Assembly: GCA_937952135.1 (NCBI GenBank)
Contig: CALFYL010000408.1
Coordinates: 1 to 64,000 of the forward strand
Reading direction: 5' to 3'
Source of the DNA: an uncultured Planctomycetia bacterium
GTDB lineage: Bacteria > Planctomycetota > UBA1135 > GCA-002686595
Length of the DNA stretch: 64,000 bases
The notes beneath the pieces were generated by a model that was not told the DNA's origin, searched no databases, and worked only from the letters and a program-made list of their open reading frames with translations. Made by a program: the position numbers and the translations under genes. Shown here piece by piece: positions 47,428 through 55,789 of this stretch; the first letter of the stretch is position 1, and every line of letters begins with the position of its first letter.

Positions 47428-50070
47428 TCAGAGCAGCTCGCGCAAGCGCTTGAGCTCGAGCAGCGCTTCGATGGGCGAAAGTTTGTCGGGGTCGAGTTTC
47501 TGGAGCGCGGTTTCGACGCGCGAGCGCTCCGGAGCGAAGAGCGAGAGCTGACCGGGGTTGCGGCCCGCGGGCGCGCCCTTGTGCGACGAAATGCGCGGCA
47601 CGAGGTCCTCGTTGTCGGCTTCGAGGTCGCGCAGGATCTCCTTGGCGCGCCCGATCAGCTCGACCGGCACGCCGGCGAGGCGCGCGACGTGGATGCCGTA
47701 GCTGCGGTCCGTCCCGCCCTCGACGATGCGGTGCAGGAACACGATCTCGTCCTGGTACTCGCGAACCGCCACGCTCTTGTTGCACACGCCGGTGAGGCGC
47801 GTCGCGAGCTCGGTGAGCTGGTGGTAGTGCGTCGCGAACAGCGTGCGGCATCCGACCTGCTCGTGCAGGTGCTCGACGATCGCCCAGGCCAGCGCGAGGC
47901 CGTCGAAGGTGCTCGTGCCGCGGCCGACTTCGTCGAGCACGACCAGCGAACGCGCCGTCGCGTTGTTGAGGATGTTCGCGACCTCGACCATCTCGACCAT
48001 GAAGGTCGAGGCGTTGCGGCTGATGTCGTCCGCCGAGCCGACGCGCGTGAAGATGCGGTCGACGACGCCGATCTTGGCCTTGCGCGCCGGCACGAAGGCG
48101 CCGATCTGCGCGAGAAGCACGATCAGCGCCGTCTGGCGGATGTAGGTCGATTTACCGGCCATGTTCGGGCCGGTGAGGATCGTGATGCGGCGCGCGTCGC
48201 GGTCGAGCACGCTGTCGTTCGGCACGAAGGCCTCGGCGCCCGGCATGCGTTCGATGACCGGATGGCGGCCGTCCTCGATGAGCAGCACTTCTCCGGAGTC
48301 GAGCGTCGGCGCGACGTAGCGGTGCTCGGCGGCGCGCTGCGCGAGGGCCGCGAGCACATCGACCAGCGCGAGCGCCTTCGCCGTGTCGAGGATGCGTCCG
48401 ACGTGGCGCGCGGTTTCGTCGCGCAGCTCGCTGAAGATCTGGTACTCGAGGTCGCGCGAGCGCTCCTCGGCCTTCAGCACCTTGCCCTCGAACTCCTTGA
48501 GCTCGGGCGTGATGTAGCGCTCGGAGTTCTTGACCGTCTGCTTGCGGATGTAGGTCTCGGGCACGCGCTCGGCCTGGCTGCGCGGCACTTCGATGTAGTA
48601 CCCGAACACCGAGTTGAAGCCGATCTTGAGCGCCGTGAGCCCCGTGCGCGCGATCTCGTCGCCCTGGAAGCGCGCCATCCAGGTCTTGCCGTCGCCGGCG
48701 ATCGCCACGAGCTCGTCGAGTTCGGCGTTGAATCCCGGCCGCACGAGTCCGCCGTCCTTCAAGGACAGCGGCGGCGCGTCGACCAGCGTGGCGCGGATGC
48801 GCGCGGTGAGCTCGTCGAGCGGATCGAGTTGCGTCAGCAGATCGCCGAGAATCGCCGAGTAAACGTGCTCGAGCTTCGCGCGCAGCTTCGGCACGACTTC
48901 GAGCGACTGCGCGAGGCCGGCGAGGTCGCGCGCGTTCGCGCGGCCGGTCGAGACCTTGCCCACGAGCCGTTCGATGTCGAGCACGCCGCGCAGCAGCTCG
49001 CGAACGTCCTCGCGCAGGAACGGCGAGTCGACGAACTCCGCGACGCCGCGCTGGCGGTAGAGGATGCTCTCGACCTTGCGAAGCGGCGCGAGCAGCCACT
49101 CGCGCAAGAGGCGCCCGCCCATCGGCGTGAGCGTCGCGTCGACGGTGGCGAGCAAGCTGCCCTCGGTGCGGCCCTCGCGCTGGGTCTTGACGAGTTCGAG
49201 GCACGAGCGCGTCGCGCGGTCGAGCATCAGGTAGCCGCTGGTCTCGACGAGCTCGATGCGCCGCACGTGGTCGCACGCGCTGCGCTGCGTCTCCTCGAGG
49301 TACTCGATCAACGCGCCGGCCGCCGGAACGACGAGCGAGCTCTCCTCGAGCCCGAAGCCCTCGACGGTGGCGACCTTGAAGTGGCGCACGAGCGCGCGCA
49401 ACGCCGTGTCGCGGTCGAAGCGCCACTCTTCGCGCGCGCTCTTCGTCAGGCCCGGGAAGCCCGCGAGCACTTGGGCGAGCTCGGGCCGCTTCTCGTCGAG
49501 CGTCGTCGCGACGAGCAGCTCGCTCGGCGCGATGCGCCCCAACTCGCTCTCGACGTCGCGCAGCGAACACTCGCAGGCCTGGAAGCGCCCGGTCGAGATG
49601 TCGACCCAGGCGAGGCCCGCGCGCGCGCCCGCGACGTGCAGCGCCGCGAGGAAGTTGTTCTCGCGCGCGTTGAGCGCGTCCTCTTCGGTGATCGTGCCGG
49701 CGGTCACCACGCGCACGATGGCGCGTTCGACGATGCCCTTCGCGGTGCGCGGGTCCTCCATCTGCTCGCAGATGGCGACCTTGAAGCCCTTGCGCACGAG
49801 GCGCATCAGGTAGCTCTCGTAGGCCTTGATCGGCACCCCGGCCATCGCCAGCGGGTTGTCGCCCTTGTCGCGCGAAGTCAGCGTGATGCCGAGCTCGCGC
49901 GACGCGACGACCGCGTCCTCGCCGAAGAGCTCGTAGAAATCGCCCATCCGGAAGAACAGCAGCGCGTCGGGCTGCTCGCGTTTGGCGCGCAGGAACTGCG
50001 CCATCATGGGTGTCGGCGCCGAGGCCTTCGCTTGGCCTTTGTCGACGAAGGCGCCTTGCTTGGAAGTCAC
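47428..50070 (-). CDS. mutS: DNA mismatch repair protein MutS
   Basis: This 880-residue protein recognises mismatches and small loops. The N-terminal mismatch-binding motif is FYE (Phe45 and Glu47 in MGDFYELFGEDA). The connector, lever and clamp regions follow in normal order. The ABC-type ATPase has Walker A GPNMAGKST (Lys640), a STF-like ASTFMVEMVE signature and Walker B VVLDEVGRGTSTFDG, with the D-loop and the ATHYHQL switch His. Start is a GTG at 50070. The C-terminal dimerisation helix (DPDKLSPIEALLELKRL) is present. No mutL is seen in the window. Confidence 0.96.
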   Translation of the reverse strand: MTSKQGAFVDKGQAKASAPTPMMAQFLRAKREQPDALLFFRMGDFYELFGEDAVVASRELGITLTSRDKGDNPLAMAGVPIKAYESYLMRLVRKGFKVAICEQMEDPRTAKGIVERAIVRVVTAGTITEEDALNARENNFLAALHVAGARAGLAWVDISTGRFQACECSLRDVESELGRIAPSELLVATTLDEKRPELAQVLAGFPGLTKSAREEWRFDRDTALRALVRHFKVATVEGFGLEESSLVVPAAGALIEYLEETQRSACDHVRRIELVETSGYLMLDRATRSCLELVKTQREGRTEGSLLATVDATLTPMGGRLLREWLLAPLRKVESILYRQRGVAEFVDSPFLREDVRELLRGVLDIERLVGKVSTGRANARDLAGLAQSLEVVPKLRAKLEHVYSAILGDLLTQLDPLDELTARIRATLVDAPPLSLKDGGLVRPGFNAELDELVAIAGDGKTWMARFQGDEIARTGLTALKIGFNSVFGYYIEVPRSQAERVPETYIRKQTVKNSERYITPELKEFEGKVLKAEERSRDLEYQIFSELRDETARHVGRILDTAKALALVDVLAALAQRAAEHRYVAPTLDSGEVLLIEDGRHPVIERMPGAEAFVPNDSVLDRDARRITILTGPNMAGKSTYIRQTALIVLLAQIGAFVPARKAKIGVVDRIFTRVGSADDISRNASTFMVEMVEVANILNNATARSLVVLDEVGRGTSTFDGLALAWAIVEHLHEQVGCRTLFATHYHQLTELATRLTGVCNKSVAVREYQDEIVFLHRIVEGGTDRSYGIHVARLAGVPVELIGRAKEILRDLEADNEDLVPRISSHKGAPAGRNPGQLSLFAPERSRVETALQKLDPDKLSPIEALLELKRLRELL

Positions 50071-50252
50071 GCGGGTGGAGGGCGGAAGGGGCTGGGTCGG
50101 GGGCGCCCGCGGTCGGCGGACGGTCGAAATCTGGAGCGGCGCAGTGCAGTCTATAGAGGACAGTCCCGACCGCCCAACCGCTCCCGCTGGCTAGCGGACG
50201 CGGTCCCAGCACCTCGGCCCGCGGCTTGCTAGCGCGCGCGGCCCCCAAACCC

Positions 50253-51710
50253 GTGCCGTTCGATCTCCACTCCACGCCCGCGCTCGCTCCAGCTCGCACC
50301 CGTTCGCGCGCTCCACTCCGCGCTCCCTTCCAGGGGCGCGCGGTGTTGGCCGCCGTTGCGCTCGGTCTGCTCAGCGCCTGCCGCAGCTACCACGACCGCA
50401 CGCAGGTCGCGCTGCAGCACTTCGAGCGCGGCAACTTCGAGCAGGCGCGCGCGGAGTTCTCGGACAAGGAGGTGACGGGCTCGCCGTTCCTGATGGGCGC
50501 CGAAGCGGGCATGGCGTCGCTGACGGCGGGCCAGTGGGAGCAGGCGCAGCAAGAGTTCGACGCGGCGGCGGCGGCGGTGAAGAAGTACGAGGAGCGCGCG
50601 ATCCTCGGCGCGGAGGCGGTGGGGGAGGAACTCACGAGCCTGCTCATCAACGAGTCGGTGAGCGAGTATCCCGGCGAAGGCTACGAGCGCGCGCAGTTGC
50701 ACGCGGCGCTGGCGCTGACCTACCTCGCGCGAGGCAACCTCGACGGGGTTTACGTCGAGACGCGGCGCGCGAACAAGCTGCTCGAAGGCGACGAGACGCT
50801 CTACGAGAAGAAGTACGCGGCCGGCGGCTTCGCGCACTTCATGTCGGCGGTCAGCTACGAGCTGCAGCAGCAGTACGACGACGCGTACATCGACTACAAC
50901 CGCATGGCCGAGAAGGGCGTGGGGGTGGAGATCGCGGGCAAGGCGCTGGTGCGCATCGCGAAGCGCCTGCGCTACGACGACGTGCTCGACAGCTTGATCG
51001 AGAGCCACGGCGAGCCCGCGCAGATCCCCGCGGACGCCGCGCAGATCGTCGTGATCGCCGGCGTCGGGATCGGGCCCTACAAGCAGGAGCAGACCGTTGC
51101 GTTGCCGGCGCCGCAGGGGCTCTTGCAGTTCTCGGTGCCCGTGTTCGTGGCGCGGCCGCAGCTCGTGAGCGCGCTCGAATTGCGCGTCGACGACGGCGCG
51201 CCGCTGCAGACCAGCGTGGTCGAGAACGTGAGCGCCGTCGCGCGGGAGAACCTGAACGACCGCATGGCGTGGCTCGCGATGCGTTCGGCGCTGCGCGGCG
51301 CGCTCAAGTACGGAATCACGGCCGTCGGAAGCGAGATGGCCAAGGACAAGAACAACCAGGGCGCGGGGCTCGCCGTGCTCGCGGCGGGGGTGATCTTCAC
51401 CGCCGTGACCGAGCGCGCGGACACGCGCTCGTGGCTCACCGTGCCGGACTCGTGGCAGGCCGCGCGCATGTTCGTGGCCCCCGGCGAGCACCAACTCGTG
51501 CTCGACGCCGTCGGCGGCGAGTCGAAGGCGCTCGGCCGAGTCCGCATCGCTCCGGGCGAGACCGTCTTCGTCCTCGCGCGCTCGCTCGGCAACGCGCTCT
51601 ACGCCCACCGCATCGGCGGCGAGTCGCTCGACGCGCCCGCGCCGCCTCCTCCGAGTCCTCCGCTGCCCACGACAACTCCTTCGCCCGAATCGAACGAGGC
51701 CCAACCATGA
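50253..51710 (+). CDS. COG3014-like TPR lipoprotein, first gene of LpoB cassette
   Basis: This protein of about 485 residues has a lipoprotein signal (VALGLLSAC, lipid Cys43 from the GTG at 50253; the start is uncertain and a TTG at 50226 or a GTG at 50343 are alternatives). Residues 45-280 are TPR-like helices (ALQHFERGNFEQARAEFS, AGQWEQAQQEFDAAAAAVKKYEE, YDDAYIDYNRMAEKGVG). The C-terminal half is beta-rich with VVIAGVGIGPYKQEQTVALP and GEHQLVLDAVGG, then a Pro-rich tail. Pattern and context match the COG3014 lipoprotein that precedes YcfL and LpoB in many gammaproteobacteria. Its TGA overlaps the next ATG by 4 bp. The molecular role is unknown, probably at the cell envelope. Confidence 0.75.
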   Translation: MPFDLHSTPALAPARTRSRAPLRAPFQGRAVLAAVALGLLSACRSYHDRTQVALQHFERGNFEQARAEFSDKEVTGSPFLMGAEAGMASLTAGQWEQAQQEFDAAAAAVKKYEERAILGAEAVGEELTSLLINESVSEYPGEGYERAQLHAALALTYLARGNLDGVYVETRRANKLLEGDETLYEKKYAAGGFAHFMSAVSYELQQQYDDAYIDYNRMAEKGVGVEIAGKALVRIAKRLRYDDVLDSLIESHGEPAQIPADAAQIVVIAGVGIGPYKQEQTVALPAPQGLLQFSVPVFVARPQLVSALELRVDDGAPLQTSVVENVSAVARENLNDRMAWLAMRSALRGALKYGITAVGSEMAKDKNNQGAGLAVLAAGVIFTAVTERADTRSWLTVPDSWQAARMFVAPGEHQLVLDAVGGESKALGRVRIAPGETVFVLARSLGNALYAHRIGGESLDAPAPPPPSPPLPTTTPSPESNEAQP

Positions 51711-52144
51711 AGAACCCGCGTCCCTTTCCTTCGCGCGCCCGTTGGCTCGCCGTTCTCGGCGTTGCGCTCCTCGGCGCCTGCACCAGTGCTCCCAAGGGCA
51801 CGTACAACACGATCGAGGGTTCCGAGCACTCGAACGAGGTCAAGCGCTTCTCGCCCAACCGCGAGCTCGAGAACTCGATCGAGCAGCGCAACATCGTCTC
51901 CGTCCGCAAGGAGGGCGTGCTCGTCGTGCAGTTCGACATGGTCAACAAACTGGACCGTGCGATCAGCTTCCAGTGGGGCATCGAGTGGTACGACAAGTCC
52001 GGATTGGTGATCGATTACGGCCCCTCTCACTTCCGCCCCGAGCGCCTGTCCGGGCGCCAGTCCAAGACGATCAAGATCGTCGCGCCGTCTCCCGAAGCCG
52101 ACACCTGGAAGCTGCAGATCGGCTCGCGCGACGAAGTGCGCTGA
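51707..52144 (+). CDS. YcfL-like (DUF1425) lipoprotein
   Basis: This 145-residue lipoprotein has LGVALLGAC (lipid Cys25). The mature part is a small beta-sandwich: NIVSVRKEGVLVVQFDMVNKL, then QWGIEWYDKSGL and SGRQSKTIKIVAPSPEADTWKLQI. This follows the DUF1425 pattern in which a strand of the type LxVQVxLxN is followed by xYRFxWxDxxG. It overlaps the upstream COG3014-like gene by 4 bp and precedes the LpoB-like gene by 56 bp, the same order as in Vibrio and relatives. The biochemical role of YcfL is not established. Confidence 0.78.
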   Translation: MKNPRPFPSRARWLAVLGVALLGACTSAPKGTYNTIEGSEHSNEVKRFSPNRELENSIEQRNIVSVRKEGVLVVQFDMVNKLDRAISFQWGIEWYDKSGLVIDYGPSHFRPERLSGRQSKTIKIVAPSPEADTWKLQIGSRDEVR

Positions 52145-52200
52145 GAGGTGCGCTGACCGCGCGCCCCATCCAAGAACACCTCCAACCCAGGCTCAAATCC

Positions 52201-52833
52201 ATGAAGAACCTCTCCCTAGCTTTCTCCCTCGCTTCCGTTCTCGCGCTCGGTTCCTGCAGCTCGATCGGCTACGACGACCCCAACAAGGTCGAGACCGTCA
52301 ACCTCGACTTCGGATCGACCGACCTGCAATCGATGGCCGACACGATGGTGCAGTCGCTGCTGTCGAGCCCCGGCTTGCAGTACCTCGACCACGCGGGCAA
52401 GGGCGACGACAAGCGCATCGTCCTGTTCACCGGCAACGTGAACAACCGCACGGGCGAGCACATCGACACCGCGAGCATCACCGACTCGATCCGCACCGCG
52501 CTCCTCAAGAGCGGGCGCTTCCGCATCGCCGCGAGCAACCAGGCGCAGGACGAGCTCGGCAGCCAGGTGCGCTTCCAGATGGAATCGGGCCGCGTGAATC
52601 CGGACCTGATCCGCACCTTCGGCAAGCAGATCGGCGCCGACGCGGTGATGTACGGCAACCTGCGCTCGATCGAGAAGGAGCGCCAGCGCAGCCTCGAAAC
52701 GGCTGGCAAGAAGACCGACGACGTCTACTACAAGCTCACGCTCGAAGTCGTGAACATCGAGACCAGCGAAGTGGTCTGGATGGAGGAGAAGGAGATCCGC
52801 AAGTCCAAGAAGACGGGCCTGTTCGGTTCCTGA
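52201..52833 (+). CDS. LpoB-like penicillin-binding protein activator lipoprotein
   Basis: This 210-residue lipoprotein has VLALGSC (lipid Cys19). The mature domain follows LpoB: LQSMADTMVQSLLSSP, KRIVLFTGNVNNRTGEHIDTASITDSIRTALLKSGRFRI, then GADAVMYGNLRSI and YYKLTLEVVNIETSEVVWMEEKEIRK. In E. coli, LpoB is an outer-membrane lipoprotein that reaches through the periplasm to stimulate PBP1B. Here the Pro-rich linker before the domain is almost absent, so the reach would be short. It ends the three-gene cassette and is followed by a strong terminator. Confidence 0.82.
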   Translation: MKNLSLAFSLASVLALGSCSSIGYDDPNKVETVNLDFGSTDLQSMADTMVQSLLSSPGLQYLDHAGKGDDKRIVLFTGNVNNRTGEHIDTASITDSIRTALLKSGRFRIAASNQAQDELGSQVRFQMESGRVNPDLIRTFGKQIGADAVMYGNLRSIEKERQRSLETAGKKTDDVYYKLTLEVVNIETSEVVWMEEKEIRKSKKTGLFGS

Positions 52834-52861
52834 TCGCACGGAACGGCGAACCGTAAAACAG

Positions 52862-52902
52862 AACGTCCGAGCGCCGCGTTCATCCGCCGGCGCTCGGACG
52901 TT
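52862..52902 (+). terminator. Intrinsic terminator of the LpoB cassette
   Basis: A perfect 15-bp stem (AACGTCCGAGCGCCG / CGGCGCTCGGACGTT) with an 11-base loop is followed by ttgcttcttg, the closest thing to a classical U-tract in the window. It lies 29 bp after the LpoB stop and 16 bp from the stop of the convergent gene. Confidence 0.85.
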
Positions 52903-52917
52903 GCTTCTTGTGTCGAC

Positions 52918-54036
52918 TCAGCGTGAACGGACGCTGAACGTCACGCGGGAAGTGTCGGCTGGCTTGGAGAGAGCGGGCGTCACGGAACTCCGACCATCAC
53001 GCAGCTCTACGCGCAGCCGTAACCGTTCCTTGGCCGCCAGGGTGTCGTCCACGAGTCCTTCGGCGTGGAGGGCATCGACAAGCGCCTCGAGCCGCGCACG
53101 CACGGCAGCAATGTGGGTCTCGAGCGCAGCGCCCAGCGCGTCGGAGCTGGAAAATGCGAGCTCCAGATCGAAATCGACCTTCGAGATCGGCGAAACGGCG
53201 GGCGCAAGTTCGCGGAGCAATCGAACACGCCAACTGCGCCGCGGGGTCGGCGCTGGGGTGCGAATCCGGCAGCCGCAGTGGAACACGTAGCGTGCGAACT
53301 GGACATCGGTCTGCTTCGAATCCACGTCGGGCAAGGTGATCCGATAGCGAACCCGCGGCGGCCAAACCGGCGGCTCGAGGCGCTCGACGCTACAGTTCGG
53401 GATGACATACATGCCCTCATTCGGATCGTGGACGTCGATGCACAGCGCCCACGGCTCGCCAGAGAGCAACTCATCCACGACACGGCGATCCCGTGCGCGG
53501 GTGAGTTCGATCGCTGCGGCCCAGTGCGCAGGCGCACTGCGCAGGCCGAGCTTCAGGAGGCGCACGAGGTTGTCCGTGTCGCGGCGGGGACCACTCGCCT
53601 TCGTCAGGGCGAAGTACAGCAGTCCCGCATGCTCGCGGGAGGCCTTGGCGAACAGTAGTTCGATCGGCACAGGCTGCTCGAGTCGCAGAAGGGCGTCCGC
53701 GAGCAACACGAAGGCCTGCGTCGGCGATCTCTCGCCCCCCTCACTCTCGTGGCGCAGCGCGTTGATCATCTGTGGCGCATAGCTGCTCATGCCGTGCTCG
53801 CCGATCAAGTACGCCGCGCCCGCTACGAACTCGGCGTCGCGCGAATCGAGCAGTGCGCCGAGGCGCGGCGCTGCCGCATCGAAGGCTGGCTCGCCCGGAA
53901 CGCCGTGCCGTAGCGCGCGGAGGTCTGCCGCGAGCTCGTCGCGTGTCGGGCCTTGGGCGAGCGCACAGAGCGTTGCAGCAACAGCGAGAGCAGCGAGCAT
54001 GCGGGGCCCAACGTCCCCGCGTTGTTTCAGGTTCAC
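52918..54036 (-). CDS. Exported protein of unknown function with helical-repeat-like N-terminus
   Basis: This 372-residue protein has a signal peptide (MLAALAVAATLCALAQ). The annotated start is a GTG at 54036; the ATG at 54000 (at the MLAALAV of the signal) is equally plausible. Residues 30-190 are alternating helices resembling HEAT-like repeats (LGALLDSRDAEFVAGAAYLIGEHG, then RLLKLGLRSAPAHWAAAIELTRARD). The C-terminal part is beta-rich with a Cys pair (VFHCGCRIRTP) and looks like a separate domain ending LRVELRDGRSSVTP. Codon use is less GC-biased than in its neighbours. I do not recognise the family. Confidence 0.6.
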   Translation of the reverse strand: MNLKQRGDVGPRMLAALAVAATLCALAQGPTRDELAADLRALRHGVPGEPAFDAAAPRLGALLDSRDAEFVAGAAYLIGEHGMSSYAPQMINALRHESEGGERSPTQAFVLLADALLRLEQPVPIELLFAKASREHAGLLYFALTKASGPRRDTDNLVRLLKLGLRSAPAHWAAAIELTRARDRRVVDELLSGEPWALCIDVHDPNEGMYVIPNCSVERLEPPVWPPRVRYRITLPDVDSKQTDVQFARYVFHCGCRIRTPAPTPRRSWRVRLLRELAPAVSPISKVDFDLELAFSSSDALGAALETHIAAVRARLEALVDALHAEGLVDDTLAAKERLRLRVELRDGRSSVTPALSKPADTSRVTFSVRSR

Positions 54037-54072
54037 CTGCTGAGCGCAGGCGCCTGTCGTGCATCCGTTCGG

Positions 54073-55374
54073 CTAGCAGCCGATGCCGTAGTAGGTGAAG
54101 CCCAGCGGCTCGAGCGTCTTGCGGCGGTAGATGTTGCGGCCGTCGAAGATCACCGGCGTCTTGAGGCGGCGCTTCACTTCGTCGAAGTCGGGGCGGCGGA
54201 ACTCGTTCCATTCCGTCGCCAGGATCAGCGCGTCCGCGCCGGTCAGGGCCTCCATCGGCGTGTCCGAGTACTCGACGCGGTCGCCGAGGTGGTGGCGCTT
54301 GCACTCCGTGATGGCTTCGGGGTCGCAGGCCACGACCTTCGCGCCCGCGGCGAGCAATTCCTCGGCGATCACGACCGCCGGCGCCTCGCGCATGTCGTCG
54401 GTGTTCGGCTTGAACGCGAGACCCCACAGCGCGAAGCGCTTGCCCGTCAGGTCCTCGCCGAAGTGCTTCTTCACCTGGCGCGCCAGCAAGTGCTTCTGCG
54501 ACTCGTTCACGTCCTCGACGGCGTGCAGGATCTTGAAGTCGTAGCCGTGCTCTTGCGCGGTGCGGACGATCGCCTTCACGTCCTTGGGGAAGCACGAGCC
54601 GCCGTAGCCGCAGCCCGCGAACAGGAAGCGCGAGCCGATGCGGTCGTCGGTGCCGATGCCCTTGCGGATCATGTCGACGTCGGCGCCGACGAGAGAGCAG
54701 ATGTTGGCGATCTCGTTCATGAACGAGATCCGGGTCGCGAGCATCGCGTTCGCGGCGTACTTGGTCAGCTCGGCCGACTCCGGGTCCATCTGCAGGATCG
54801 GCTTGCCGGTGCGCACGAAGGGCGAGTAGAGCTCCTCCATCACGTCGGCGGCGCGCTTGGAACGCGCTCCGATGACCACGCGGTCGGGCTTCATGAAGTC
54901 GTCGATCGCCGCGCCCTCCTTGAGGAACTCGGGGTTCGAGACCACGTCGAACTCGTGCTTGGTGTGGGCGCCCACGACGTCGGCGACCCGGCGCGACGTG
55001 CCCACCGGCACCGTCGACTTGTCGACGATGACCGTGTAGTCGGTCATGTGCTGCGCGATCGACTTGGCGGCGGCGAGCACGTACTTGAGGTCCGCGCTCC
55101 CGTCTTCGCCCGGAGGCGTGCCGACGGCGATGAACACCACCTGCGCCTTGGGGATCGCCTCCTCGTACTTGGTCGTGAAGCTCAGGCGCCCGTCGTGGAC
55201 GTTGCGCTTCATCAGCTCCTCCAAGCCCGGCTCGTAGATGGTCGGCGTGCCGCCCCGGAGCTTCTCGATCTTGGCCTGGTCGATGTCCAGGCAGACGACC
55301 GTGTTGCCGCTTTCGGCGAAGCAGGTGCCCGCGACGAGGCCGACGTAGCCGCTGCCGATGACTGCGATGCGCAT
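54073..55374 (-). CDS. ugd: UDP-glucose 6-dehydrogenase
   Basis: This 433-residue NAD-dependent enzyme oxidises UDP-glucose twice to UDP-glucuronate, a precursor for acidic exopolysaccharides and other sugars. The N-terminal Rossmann motif is IAVIGSGYVGLVAG, with VDKSTVPVGT, NPEFLKEG and, at the catalytic loop, GYGGSCFPKD with the active-site Cys. The C-terminal UDP-binding part has WGLAFKPNTDDMREAP. Length and order are typical. The ATG giving MRIAVIGSGY was chosen. It lies near the window's glycan genes but in no obvious operon. Confidence 0.95.
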   Translation of the reverse strand: MRIAVIGSGYVGLVAGTCFAESGNTVVCLDIDQAKIEKLRGGTPTIYEPGLEELMKRNVHDGRLSFTTKYEEAIPKAQVVFIAVGTPPGEDGSADLKYVLAAAKSIAQHMTDYTVIVDKSTVPVGTSRRVADVVGAHTKHEFDVVSNPEFLKEGAAIDDFMKPDRVVIGARSKRAADVMEELYSPFVRTGKPILQMDPESAELTKYAANAMLATRISFMNEIANICSLVGADVDMIRKGIGTDDRIGSRFLFAGCGYGGSCFPKDVKAIVRTAQEHGYDFKILHAVEDVNESQKHLLARQVKKHFGEDLTGKRFALWGLAFKPNTDDMREAPAVVIAEELLAAGAKVVACDPEAITECKRHHLGDRVEYSDTPMEALTGADALILATEWNEFRRPDFDEVKRRLKTPVIFDGRNIYRRKTLEPLGFTYYGIGC

Positions 55375-55651
55375 GAGGGGGGTGGGGAGTCGAAGGTTGC
55401 AGGTCCAGGTGCGCGAGCTGGGTGGCGCGCGCGACCGGGGAGGGTCGACGCGGCCGACGCGGCTCGGTCGCGGAGGGAGGCACGCGACCGGCGTGGCCCT
55501 CCGCGGCCTGTGCTGTGGGGATCGTGGGGGCCTTTCGGCCGCCGCGCGCGCGCAGGTGGAGTCGGAGGGCGGAGCAAGATACCGTTGCGGCCGCGGCATG
55601 GAACCGAGCGCCGCTTCGCAGGCGCTGGAAGGGGCGCTCGAAGGGCTCCGC

Positions 55652-55723
55652 GGGCGATTAACTCAGCGGCAGAGTGCGTCCCTTACACGGATGAAGTCGG
55701 GGGTTCGAATCCCTCATCGCCCA
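55652..55723 (+). tRNA. tRNA-Val (anticodon UAC)
   Basis: This is a 72-base cloverleaf: acceptor GGGCGAT/ATCGCCC, D arm with ACTC/GAGT, anticodon stem CGTCC/GGATG around loop CTTACAC (anticodon TAC), and T arm GGGGG-TTCGAAT-CCCTC. The discriminator is A and the 3' CCA is not encoded (next bases are CCC). It reads GUA/GUG valine codons. Confidence 0.95.
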
Positions 55724-55789
55724 CCCCCCAGTTCGAGGCCCGGGGCTCGAAGACCGGGGCGCTGGGGGCTCTGAGCCCGCCGGGGACCG

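Noticed and set aside
47416..50232. Open plus-strand frame across mutS
   Set aside because: It is low-complexity (Glu/Arg/Leu/Ala-rich), has no motifs and is fully antisense to mutS.
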